A DNA stretch of 52,373 nt from DATJPD01 sp036394195 (GTDB lineage Bacteria; Pseudomonadota; Alphaproteobacteria; CACIAM-22H2): NCBI GenBank assembly GCA_036394195.1, contig DASWFO010000189.1, positions 1-52,373 of the forward strand, written 5' to 3'. Both the position numbers and the translations under genes were made by a program. Shown in pieces: positions 1-7,682 of the stretch (positions are counted from its first letter, which is position 1; each line of letters opens with the position of its first letter). The notes beneath the pieces were generated by a model. It saw only the letters and a program-made list of their open reading frames with translations, did no database searches and was not told the DNA's origin.

Positions 1-366
1 CAGCCGCGACTTGCTCCGGCCCAGGGCCAGCGCCGTAATGCGGTCGATCTGCGCTTTCGACGGCGACCATCGCGCCCACCGCGCCGACGTCTTGCCGCGC
101 GCGGTCGCCAGCGATGCCTTGAGGTCGTCCAGCAGCCGCGACCTGACCGTGCCATGCTCGTCGAGCGACACGGTGGCGGATTCGATGTTGCGGAGTTTCT
201 TCGGCACGCGATTTTCGATCTCGACCGTCACATCGACGATATGAAGCTCGCGCCCGGCGTATTGGGGCAGACGCATCTCGCCGCGACGAAGCCGCTCGTT
301 GACGGTCTGGGTCAGCGGCCGCACTTCGTCGTCGTTCACCAGGAAATGGCGAGTGCTCAGCGTCAT
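1..366 (-). CDS. Conserved hypothetical protein, 3' end outside the window
   Basis: The minus strand is open from an ATG at 366 to the window edge: 122 codons without a stop. The product begins MTLSTRHFLVNDDEVRPLTQ and continues with LRRGEMRLPQYAGRELHIVD and a run starting VTVEIENRVPKKLRNIES. Codon use is that of a normal GC-rich gene. I see no membrane segment, signal peptide or known motif. The visible part looks like a small soluble beta-rich domain followed by a basic stretch (ARGKTSARWARWSPSKAQID). The C-terminus is cut off at position 1, so its full length is unknown. I do not recognise the family and assign no function. Confidence 0.6.
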   Translation of the reverse strand, partial: MTLSTRHFLVNDDEVRPLTQTVNERLRRGEMRLPQYAGRELHIVDVTVEIENRVPKKLRNIESATVSLDEHGTVRSRLLDDLKASLATARGKTSARWARWSPSKAQIDRITALALGRSKSRL

Positions 367-456
367 GGCGAGGGACGGAAGCTTATCACGTCGCCGCCGC
401 ACCATTCGGTCCGGCGATCCCCGCTGCAACGCGGCCGGAATCGGGCGCCGGCTCAA

Positions 457-612
457 TCCGACCTGATCAAAGCCGTGGGCACGCCCGACTTGCGCGAGGC
501 CCTCGTGGCGCACGGCATCGAGCCGATCGCCAGCACCCCGGTGGACCTGCCGCAGCACATCCGCAACGGTGTGGAGAATTGGCGGCGGATCGTCAGCGCG
601 GCGGGAATCAGA
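457..612 (+). pseudogene. C-terminal remnant of a Bug/TctC-type solute receptor
   Basis: In plus frame 1, about 50 residues from SDLIKAVGTPDLREALVAHG through GIEPIASTPVDLPQHIRNGV to ENWRRIVSAAGI match the C-terminal helix pattern of Bug proteins: the last helices ending in a W-x-x-(I/V)-V-x-x-A-G-I motif. The frame lacks the N-terminal two thirds, the signal peptide and the VPYKG region. It then runs on into non-Bug sequence instead of stopping after the AGI motif. Two complete Bug genes lie 600 bp away on the other strand. I read it as the decayed end of a lost gene. The similarity is judged by eye only. Confidence 0.55.
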
Positions 613-724
613 GAGGACGAGACGGCATTGGAAAAGGTCGCACAGCGCGGCGCGGGCGCCGACAGCACGACCTTTCCGTTGTTGCGTCTCTGGCAGGGCC
701 GCGGGGCGGAACCGCCCGCTTGGA

Positions 725-1003
725 TCAGACCGACTCTTTGAGTTCCTTGGACGGCCGGAAGCGAACTTTCTTGCTGGCCTTGATCTTGATCGGCTCGCCC
801 GTCGCCGGATTGCGGCCCATGCGCGCGGCCCGCTTGGCGATGACGAAAATCCCTAAACCCGGGATGCGGATCTTTTCACCCTTCTTGAGGTTCTTGGTCA
901 GCGCGTCGACAAAGCCCTCGAGGAGCTCCTGCACCTGCTTCTTCGGCAGCTCCTTATCTTCCGCGAGACCCGCGGTGATGTGCTTCAGCGTGACGACGGG
1001 CAT
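725..1003 (-). CDS. HU-family DNA-binding protein
   Basis: A 92-residue histone-like protein that binds and bends DNA in the nucleoid. It starts MPVVTLKHITAGLAEDKELP, followed by the helical dimerisation region, the KKGEKIRIPGLGIFVI beta-hairpin and the RNPATGEPIKIKA arm whose proline intercalates in HU and IHF. It ends in the usual KKVRFRPSKELKE tail. I chose the ATG at 1003, not an in-frame one 39 bp upstream, because AGGAGG sits 9 bp before it and HU proteins start at this point. HU versus IHF subunit cannot be decided by eye, but the solitary gene favours HU. It stands alone, with about 190 bp of upstream sequence for a promoter. Confidence 0.9.
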   Translation of the reverse strand: MPVVTLKHITAGLAEDKELPKKQVQELLEGFVDALTKNLKKGEKIRIPGLGIFVIAKRAARMGRNPATGEPIKIKASKKVRFRPSKELKESV

Positions 1004-1195
1004 ATTTCTTATCCTCCTGAATGGTTCAATTCGGTCCGTCAACCCAGCGCGTGCCGGCGGTCCGACGCTACTTCCTCGCCTGCGGCGCGGCGCTAGTCAA
1101 GCGTAACAATGACGCTACGGCTTGCCACCAGCCGGCCAGTTAGTCAACCGCGGTACGGCATAGGGCGTGACCGGCCTTGCGTTCGCCGCCCCGCC

Positions 1196-2182
1196 TCAAT
1201 CGACCCGGACCCCGGCGACCTTGACGACCTTGGCCCATTTCTCGATGTCCTGGCGGATGAAGTCCTTGAACGCGCGCAGCCCCAGTCCGATCTCGTCCAT
1301 GCCCTGGCGCGCGAACTGCTCCTTGATCTCCGGGGTCGCGAGTACCGCTCCGACCGCCTTGGCGAGGCGCTCGACGATCTCGGGTGGGGTGCCGGACGGC
1401 GCCAGCAGGCCGACCCAGATAGAGGTGTCGAACCCGGGGAGACCAGATTCGGCGATCGTCGGCAGGTCGGGCGCCACCACGGTGCGCTGCGGCCCCGTCG
1501 AGGCGAGGACGCGCACGGTACCGGCCTGGCGATGCGACCAGACCGCCGAGGCCGGCGTGAAGGTCACCATCACGCGGCCGGCCAGCAAGTCGTTCATCAC
1601 CTCCGGGCTGCCCTTGTACGGAACATGGGCGAGCTTGACGCCGGCCATGAGGTTGAACAGCTCGCCCGACAGATGCGCCGCTGTGCCGTTGCCCGAGGAT
1701 GCATAGAATATCTCGCCGGGCTTCGCCTTCGCCAGCGTGATCAGGTCCTGAACGCTGTTCACCGGCAGCGCCGGATTGACCGCGAGCACGTTCGGCACGC
1801 TGCCGATCAGCATGACCGGCACCAGATCGGCGGCGAAATCGAATGACAGGTTCCGATAGACGGTGGCGTTGATGGTGTTGGCGATCGTCGCCATCATCAG
1901 CGTGTAGCCGTCCTTCGGCGCGCGCACGACCAGCTCGGCGGCGATATTGCCGGCGGCACCCGGCCGGTCGTCCACGATCCACTGCCAGCCGAAATCCTGG
2001 CCGATTTTTTGGCCGACCTGGCGGGCCACGACGTCGGCGACACTGCCGGCGGGGAACCCGACAATCACTTTGATCGGCTTCGCCGGATAATCCGTCTCGG
2101 CCAGCACCGCCGGCGCTCCAACCATCGCGAGCGCGAATAAGATCAGCGCCGCCCTGCCGGCGCGGCGGACCGTGTGAGTCAT
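1196..2182 (-). CDS. Bug/TctC-family tricarboxylate-type solute receptor
   Basis: A 328-residue periplasmic binding protein of the Bug family, which captures small carboxylates for TctAB-type permeases or acts as a sensor. A signal peptide (ALILFALAMVGAPAVLA) precedes the mature start ETDYPAKPIKVIVGFPAG. Family landmarks are the RPGAAGN loop, VRAPKDGYTL, FYASSGNGT, LAHVPYKGS and a closing KWAKVVKVAGVRVD. GAGGGAGGAACG lies just before the ATG. It is the second gene of a tandem pair, 28 bp behind a paralogue, so probably cotranscribed. No tctA or tctB is near, and the ligand cannot be predicted. Confidence 0.92.
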   Translation of the reverse strand: MTHTVRRAGRAALILFALAMVGAPAVLAETDYPAKPIKVIVGFPAGSVADVVARQVGQKIGQDFGWQWIVDDRPGAAGNIAAELVVRAPKDGYTLMMATIANTINATVYRNLSFDFAADLVPVMLIGSVPNVLAVNPALPVNSVQDLITLAKAKPGEIFYASSGNGTAAHLSGELFNLMAGVKLAHVPYKGSPEVMNDLLAGRVMVTFTPASAVWSHRQAGTVRVLASTGPQRTVVAPDLPTIAESGLPGFDTSIWVGLLAPSGTPPEIVERLAKAVGAVLATPEIKEQFARQGMDEIGLGLRAFKDFIRQDIEKWAKVVKVAGVRVD

Positions 2183-2210
2183 CGTTCCTCCCTCGGCGGC
2201 CGGCAGCGGT

Positions 2211-3179
2211 TCAATCCAGCTTGGCGCCGGACGCCACCACGACCTTAGCCCACTTCTCGGTGTCGCGGTGGATCAACGCCGCGAATGCCTGCGGATCCCG
2301 GAACGCCGGGGTCATGCCTTGCGCAGCCAGCTGCGCGCCCATGTCGGGGGACGCGAGGGCCTGATCGATCGCGGCCGCCAGCCGTTCGACGACGTCGCGC
2401 GGCGTCGAGGCCGGCGCCAGCACGCCGAACCACAGGGAGGTCTCGTAGCCCGGCAACCCGGATTCGGCCACGGTCGGCAACTCGGGCATCGCGGCGGCCC
2501 GGTCGCTGCCGGTGGTGGCAAGTGCCCGCAGCTTTCCCGAGGCGATGTGCGGGAGAACGGTGGACACCGGAGAGAACGTCACCGTGACGCGGCCCGCCAG
2601 GAGGTCGGTGACCGCGTCCGAACTTCCCTTGTAGGGAACATGGGCGAGCTTGACGCCGGCCATCAGGTTGAACAGCTCGCCCGAGAGATGCGGCGACGTG
2701 CCGTTGCCGCTGGACGCGTAGAAGATTTCGCCCGGCCGCGGCTTCGCATAGGCGATGAGCTCCTGCACCGTGTGCACGGGCAGCGACGGATGCACGACCA
2801 GGATGTTCGGCGCCGTCGTGACGAGTGCCACCGGCGCCAGGTCGTTCTCGAAGCTGTAGCTGAGATCCTTCAGCATCGTCGCGTTGATGGTGTTCGCGAC
2901 CGAGCCGAGAAGCAGCGTGTAGCCGTCCTTCGGCGCCCGCACGACCATCTCGGCGGCGATCGTGCTCGACGCACCCGGCCGGTTCTCGACGACGAACTGC
3001 TGGCCGAATGTCTGGCTCAATTTCTGGCTGACCAGACGGCCGGTCACGTCGGCCGCGGTCCCTGGCGGGAAACCGATCAGCACCCTGACCGGCCGGGTTG
3101 GATAACTGGTTTGCGCTGCCGCACCCGCGGCGACCATGGTAAACGCAACGACCAGCAGGCCGCGCCGAACGCCGCGCAT
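2211..3179 (-). CDS. Bug/TctC-family solute receptor, paralogue of its neighbour
   Basis: A 322-residue Bug receptor with signal peptide (LLVVAFTMVAAGAAAQ), mature start TSYPTRPVRVLIGFPPG, the RPGASST loop, VRAPKDGYTLLL, FYASSGNGTSPHLSGELFNL and AHVPYKGSSD. I start it at 3179, where AGGGAGAAAACGT precedes ATG, not at the in-frame ATG 45 bp upstream that would put charged residues before the leader. It is the promoter-proximal member of the pair. A stretch of about 50 bp (2637-2687) differs from 1619-1669 in the downstream gene by about one base, pointing to duplication or gene conversion. There is no permease nearby. Confidence 0.92.
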   Translation of the reverse strand: MRGVRRGLLVVAFTMVAAGAAAQTSYPTRPVRVLIGFPPGTAADVTGRLVSQKLSQTFGQQFVVENRPGASSTIAAEMVVRAPKDGYTLLLGSVANTINATMLKDLSYSFENDLAPVALVTTAPNILVVHPSLPVHTVQELIAYAKPRPGEIFYASSGNGTSPHLSGELFNLMAGVKLAHVPYKGSSDAVTDLLAGRVTVTFSPVSTVLPHIASGKLRALATTGSDRAAAMPELPTVAESGLPGYETSLWFGVLAPASTPRDVVERLAAAIDQALASPDMGAQLAAQGMTPAFRDPQAFAALIHRDTEKWAKVVVASGAKLD

Positions 3180-3340
3180 ACGTTTTCTCCCTGTAACCGT
3201 GCTTTGTTGCCCGAGCTGTAGCATATGCCGCGAAGTTTTCTCAAATCATTCAGTTCTTTGTCGGTGCGATGTAACAGAGCGGTCACACGCGTTCGCTAGC
3301 CTGATCCACTCCTACACGGCCACTAACCTCACGATCAGCC

Positions 3341-5170
3341 ATGCCCAACGCGGACAATGTCGACGCGCAGAACAGCGCGCTGCCGAGCACATGGACGACG
3401 CGGATCGTCAAGCTCGATCATGCGTTCCAGCCCATCGTCAACGTGCACACGGGGCTCTGCTACGGCTACGAAGCGCTGCTGCGGAACACGCAAGCCGCCG
3501 GATTTGACTCCATCCAAGCCGTGTTCGACACGGCCTATGCCGATGGCGTCCTGCCACTGGTCGAGACGGCCTTATGGGGGCGGGCGATCGAGAAATTCGT
3601 CACGCTCGCGCACCACCGCAACATCAAGCTGTTCTGCAATGCCGATAACCGCGGCGCCTTGGTCGACCCGAACCACCGGGCCAGCGCCATGCAGGCGCTG
3701 GCGAAATTCGGACTGTCCGCCGCATCGCTGTGTCTGGAAATCTCCGAGCGGCACAGCCTCAACGGCCAAGCCTGGATTGGGGACATTCCGGGCGAGCTCG
3801 GCCGCGACGGCTTCCGCCTCGCCATCGACGATTTCGGCCGCGGCTTCTCGGGCCTCGAGCTCCTCTACAGCTGTCCCTCCGACTTCGTGAAGATCGACCG
3901 CTTCTTCATCGCCGGGATCGAGCGCGACCGGCAAAAGCGGGTCCTGGCGGAGACCATGGTCAAGCTCGCCCACCTGCTCGGCCGCTTCGTGGTCGCCGAG
4001 GGTGTGGAGACCGAGGCCGAGTTCGCGGTCTGCCGCGAGCTCGGGTGCGACCTTCTCCAGGGCTATCTGATCCAGCGGCCGACGGTCGAGACCGCCGAGC
4101 TGCTCGACCGCTACGCCATCGTCGAGAACCTGGTCGGGCGCGACCGCCGCACCCGCGAAGCCGCACCCGACCAGATCGCCGCCCATCTGATCGTGGCACC
4201 CACCATCTCCGCCAGCGCCTCGCTGTCGGAGGCGCTGGCGATCCTGGGGCGCAACCCGAGCCGGACCTTCATCATCGTCCTCGATTCCGATCAGCGGCCG
4301 GTGGGCCTCATTCGCGAGCAGGACGTGAAAGGCTATCTCTACAATCCCTACGGGCGCGATCTTTTGTCCAACGCATCGTACCGGAAATCGGTGATGACGG
4401 TGCTGTCGCGCTGCCCCGTGGTCGACATCCACTCGCCGATCGAGCGGCTGGTGGAGAGCTACGTCCAGGACCAGGGCGACGAGGGCGTGATCGTGCTGCG
4501 CGACATGAAATACGCCGGGTTCCTCGACAGCCGCACGCTGCTGAACATCATCTCGGAACGCAATCTCTCGGCGGCGCGCGATCAAAATCCGCTGACCCGG
4601 CTCCCCGGCAACCGCCGCATCTACGAGTTTGTGAGCCGGGCGCTGGGCGAGGTGGACACCCCCTACGCCCTCGCCTATTTCGATTTCGACAATTTCAAGC
4701 CGTTCAACGACAAGTTCGGCTTCCGCCAGGGCGACCGCGCGCTGATCCTGTTCTCGGAAATGCTCGGCAAGCAGCTGATCGGCGATCAGCGCTTCGTCGG
4801 CCATATCGGCGGCGACGATTTCTTTGCCGGCGCGCGCGACATGCCGTTCGAGCAGTTCCGGCTTCAACTGCGCATGGTGGCCGACAAGTTCCGCGCCGAT
4901 ATCGAGAGCTTTTACGATCCGGAGTCCCGCGCGGCCGGCGGGCTGGTCGCCACCGACCGCGACGGCGGCACGCGCACGTTCCCTCTGATGCGGGTCAGCG
5001 TGATCGCATTCGAGCTGCAGCCCGGCCGCTCGCCCATGTCGCTGGACGACATCAGCGCCATGATCGCCGACGCCAAGCAGACGGCGAAGCGGTCCGCCAG
5101 CGGCCTGCATCTGATCCGGGTGACCGGCGAGGGAACGGTCCGCCTGCCCTCCGGCTCCGCCGCCGCCTGA
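3341..5170 (+). CDS. EAL-CBS-GGDEF cyclic-di-GMP signalling protein
   Basis: A 609-residue cytoplasmic protein with no membrane segment. The EAL domain (about 25-250) keeps YEALLR, LEISER, IDDFGRG, VKIDR, AEGVET and LLQGYLI, so metal and substrate residues for c-di-GMP hydrolysis look intact. A central region (about 275-405) with TFIIVLDSDQRPVGLIRE and a second similar half reads as a CBS pair. The GGDEF domain (about 415-560) has FDFDNFKPFNDKFG and GGDDF; I see no RxxD inhibitory site before it. EAL-first order is the reverse of the common GGDEF-EAL arrangement. The CBS pair suggests nucleotide control. It ends 10 bp from the convergent PAS gene. Confidence 0.92.
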   Translation: MPNADNVDAQNSALPSTWTTRIVKLDHAFQPIVNVHTGLCYGYEALLRNTQAAGFDSIQAVFDTAYADGVLPLVETALWGRAIEKFVTLAHHRNIKLFCNADNRGALVDPNHRASAMQALAKFGLSAASLCLEISERHSLNGQAWIGDIPGELGRDGFRLAIDDFGRGFSGLELLYSCPSDFVKIDRFFIAGIERDRQKRVLAETMVKLAHLLGRFVVAEGVETEAEFAVCRELGCDLLQGYLIQRPTVETAELLDRYAIVENLVGRDRRTREAAPDQIAAHLIVAPTISASASLSEALAILGRNPSRTFIIVLDSDQRPVGLIREQDVKGYLYNPYGRDLLSNASYRKSVMTVLSRCPVVDIHSPIERLVESYVQDQGDEGVIVLRDMKYAGFLDSRTLLNIISERNLSAARDQNPLTRLPGNRRIYEFVSRALGEVDTPYALAYFDFDNFKPFNDKFGFRQGDRALILFSEMLGKQLIGDQRFVGHIGGDDFFAGARDMPFEQFRLQLRMVADKFRADIESFYDPESRAAGGLVATDRDGGTRTFPLMRVSVIAFELQPGRSPMSLDDISAMIADAKQTAKRSASGLHLIRVTGEGTVRLPSGSAAA

Positions 5171-5180
5171 CCGCCGCCCT

Positions 5181-5636
5181 TTAAACCTGCTCCGGCGGCA
5201 GCGTGTGAAGTGCGCCGAACAGCATGTCGATGATCGTTCCGTCGTTCGACAGGGGTGCCACGACCCGCTCGTAATGATAGAACTCGCGGCTCACCCACGG
5301 TGCCGTGTAGATATCCCGCCGCGGCCCGCGGGTGGCCACGACCGACGCATACATGTCGAAGACCCGCTGCCAGTGCGGCCCATAGTCCCGCTCGTCGACG
5401 GCCCGGCCGGTATATTCCCGCTCCGCCCAGTCGGTGATCCGGCTTCCCACCAGCCGGTACCGGAAGACCAGCGGCGCGTGGGTGACATCGACCAGAAACA
5501 CGTAGGGCAGCATCCCCCGCATCTCGGCCGGCTTCACATCGGCACGACGGGGCAGCCGGTCGCCGCTGCACTTGCCGAGCCAGTATTCGTAGGCCTGTCG
5601 GACAACGGCGCTCTTGAACAACTCAGGATCGATCAT
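5181..5636 (-). CDS. PAS-domain protein (PAS_5-like)
   Basis: A 151-residue single-domain protein starting MIDPELFKSAVVRQAYEYWL. The features YWLGKCSGDRLPRRADVKP, MLPYVFLVDV, FRYRLVGSRIT, YTGRAVDE and YHYERVVAPLSNDG are typical of the small PAS_5 group common in Rhodospirillales and Rhizobiales. No output domain is attached, so it may sense a ligand or partner. I prefer the ATG at 5636: the longer in-frame extension upstream is arginine/proline-rich and unlike the family. The ribosome site there is weak (GCAGTGAAG). It is convergent with the EAL-CBS-GGDEF gene; a functional link is possible but not shown. Confidence 0.8.
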   Translation of the reverse strand: MIDPELFKSAVVRQAYEYWLGKCSGDRLPRRADVKPAEMRGMLPYVFLVDVTHAPLVFRYRLVGSRITDWAEREYTGRAVDERDYGPHWQRVFDMYASVVATRGPRRDIYTAPWVSREFYHYERVVAPLSNDGTIIDMLFGALHTLPPEQV

Positions 5637-5788
5637 CTTCACTGCCAGATTAAGGCGTTCAGCGCGCTGTCCAGCACACGACGGCGGCGCCCCGATATAC
5701 CGCGGACCGGGGTTATCCGGGCGCGACGGGCGCCGCGCAAGTGGGCAAAAGTATGTAGCGCTATGTCGAGCGTATGCCGGCGGCCGAC

Positions 5789-6703
5789 TCAACGCGTCTG
5801 GTTGAAGTCGGTCTCATCGACCGGCGGGGTCGCCGCACCGGCCGCGCCCGGTGACGCCGCCGCCGCCGTCGCCGCCCGTTTGGCCGCTTCCTCGGCTTGC
5901 TCCGCCGCGGCCTCCGCCGCCTCGCGCTTGGCGCGCTCCTTCTCGATGCGCTTGGCGATCCAGATCGTGCTTTCGTAGAGCACGTACATCGGGATCGCCA
6001 GGCTAAGCTGGCTGAACACGTCCGGCGGCGTGACCACGCCGGCAAACGCGACGATCCCGACAATGGCGTATCGCCGCTTCGCCGACAGGGTTTCCGCCGA
6101 CAAGATGCCGACCTTCACCAGGAGCGTCAGAAGCACCGGCAGCTGGAAGCTGATGCCGAAGGCCAGCACGAGAGTCATGACGAGCGACAGATATTCGCTC
6201 ATCTTCGCCTCGAGCTGGATCGGCAGCACGCCCTCGCCCGCCGGCACCTCGAAGCTGGCGAAGAACTTCAGGGCCATTGGCAAGATGAGGTAGTAGAGCA
6301 GCGACGAGCCGAGCAGGAACATCACCGGCGTCGCGATCAGGAACGGCAGGAACGCCGAGCGCTCGTGCTTGTACAAGCCGGGGGCGACGAACAGCCAGAT
6401 CTGGCTCGCGATCACCGGAAAGGAGACGAAGGCGGCGGTGAAAAACGCCACCTTCATGTAGGTGAAAAACGCCTCGGTCGGCGCGGTGAAGATCAGGCGA
6501 TGGGCGTCGGGCTTGGTCTCGTAGACCTTATGCAGCGGCTCGACCAGGAAATTGAAGATCGGCTGCGAAACATAGTATGCGGCGGCGAAGCAGATGAGGA
6601 AGGCGGCGATCGAGTAAATGAGGCGCTGGCGCAGCTCGATGAGATGCGCCATCAGCGGCATCTTGTTGTCTTCCACCGGATCGACGGTGTCGGGCGCGCT
6701 CAC
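5789..6703 (-). CDS. tatC: Twin-arginine translocase receptor subunit TatC
   Basis: A 304-residue inner-membrane protein that binds twin-arginine signal peptides together with TatB. It begins near MPLMAHLIELRQRLIYS, the conserved cytoplasmic N-terminal motif with its key glutamate, and has six hydrophobic segments. FTAPTEAFFTYMKVAFF and FGISFQLPVLL are also recognisable. The C-terminus carries an alanine/glutamate-rich tail (KREAAEAAAEQAEEAAKRAA) longer than in enterobacterial TatC. It is the last gene of tatABC, 23 bp after tatB. Confidence 0.96.
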   Translation of the reverse strand: MSAPDTVDPVEDNKMPLMAHLIELRQRLIYSIAAFLICFAAAYYVSQPIFNFLVEPLHKVYETKPDAHRLIFTAPTEAFFTYMKVAFFTAAFVSFPVIASQIWLFVAPGLYKHERSAFLPFLIATPVMFLLGSSLLYYLILPMALKFFASFEVPAGEGVLPIQLEAKMSEYLSLVMTLVLAFGISFQLPVLLTLLVKVGILSAETLSAKRRYAIVGIVAFAGVVTPPDVFSQLSLAIPMYVLYESTIWIAKRIEKERAKREAAEAAAEQAEEAAKRAATAAAASPGAAGAATPPVDETDFNQTR

Positions 6704-6726
6704 AGGTTTGTTTCCGGCACGGACGT

Positions 6727-7200
6727 TCAGGTCGGCTTATGCGGCGCGTCAGGCGACGGCGAAGCCTCCGCCGGCCTGACATCCGCCGCAACCGGCGGCG
6801 CCGGCGGCACGGGCCCCGACAACGGTTCGGAGGGGGGCGGTTCGGAGGGGGGCGGTCCGGACGGGGCCGCGTCGGCGGACGACGGCGCCGGCGGCGCGGA
6901 CGGCTCCGTGAACGTGGGCGCGTTCAGCGCCTTGTTGATGTCGCCTTCGGGATCGATCGTCCGTTCGATGTGCTGCTGCAGGCCGCCGCCGCTGATCTTG
7001 TCGACCTCGGTCTTGATCTTCTCGAGCTCGCTCTCGCGGATCATGTCGTCGACGCTGGTCTGGAACTCGCGCGCCATCGCCCGCGCCTTCGCCGCCCATT
7101 GGCCAGCCGCCCGCAGCGCGCCCGGAAGCTCCTTCGGGCCGATAAAAATGATCGCCGCCGTGCCGATGACGAGGATCTCGCTCCAGCTCAAATCGAACAT
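6727..7200 (-). CDS. tatB: Twin-arginine translocase subunit TatB
   Basis: 157 residues: an N-terminal membrane helix MFDLSWSEILVIGTAAIIFI, the GPKELP hinge, then an amphipathic helix (LRAAGQWAAKARAMAREFQT). This separates TatB from TatA, which has FG-x-x-K at the hinge. The C-terminal 70 residues are a proline/serine-rich disordered tail containing a PPPSEPPPSEP repeat, and the DNA there has matching short repeats. It forms the receptor complex with TatC. It lies between tatA and tatC with 43 and 23 bp gaps. Confidence 0.94.
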   Translation of the reverse strand: MFDLSWSEILVIGTAAIIFIGPKELPGALRAAGQWAAKARAMAREFQTSVDDMIRESELEKIKTEVDKISGGGLQQHIERTIDPEGDINKALNAPTFTEPSAPPAPSSADAAPSGPPPSEPPPSEPLSGPVPPAPPVAADVRPAEASPSPDAPHKPT

Positions 7201-7243
7201 TGCAACCGCAGTCCTGAGACGGGCACCCGCCCGCGATCCAGCC

Positions 7244-7474
7244 TTAGACTTTCGCCGTGTCTTTCTTGATCTCCGGCGGCGGCACCTGGGCTGCGGCCGG
7301 CGACGCGTCGCTGGGCTTCGGCGTCTCGTCAGACGTCGCTTCCTTCATCCCTTCTTTAAAGGCCTTGATGCCCTTGGCCATGTCGCCCATCAGCTTTGGA
7401 ACCTTACCGGCGCCGAACAGGAGCAGCACGATCACCAGCAGGATCAGCCAGTGCCATATGCTCATCGAACCCAT
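7244..7474 (-). CDS. tatA: Twin-arginine translocase pore subunit TatA
   Basis: A 76-residue protein with one membrane helix (SIWHWLILLVIVLLLFG), the FGAGKVP hinge, an amphipathic helix (LMGDMAKGIKAFKEGMKEAT) and a charged tail, the standard TatA plan. GAGGAGCGAGAT precedes the ATG at 7474; a second ATG three codons on (MSIWHW) is also possible. It is first in the tatABC operon. The 208 bp upstream separates it from the 3' end of the next minus-strand gene and presumably holds its promoter; I could not pick a convincing -10/-35 pair there. Confidence 0.95.
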   Translation of the reverse strand: MGSMSIWHWLILLVIVLLLFGAGKVPKLMGDMAKGIKAFKEGMKEATSDETPKPSDASPAAAQVPPPEIKKDTAKV

Positions 7475-7682
7475 ATCTCGCTCCTCTTCAATCTACCCGT
7501 CTGGTTTGACCCGCTCCCCCGACCGGACGGGCAGCCTCGGCCGGAGTGTGGCAAATTCGCTCCGTTGCCGCAACGATTTGCGTCAAACTCCTTATGTAAG
7601 GTCTAACACCTGGAAACCACAAGCCGGCGCGGTATTTGTCACGGCCGCTGCAGCGGTCGAGCGGCGGCGGTAACCGCCCGGA

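Noticed and set aside
3572..5110. Long open frame antisense to the EAL-CBS-GGDEF gene
   Set aside because: It has histidine/valine/alanine/glutamine-rich composition and no motif, and is explained as the shadow of high-GC codon bias.
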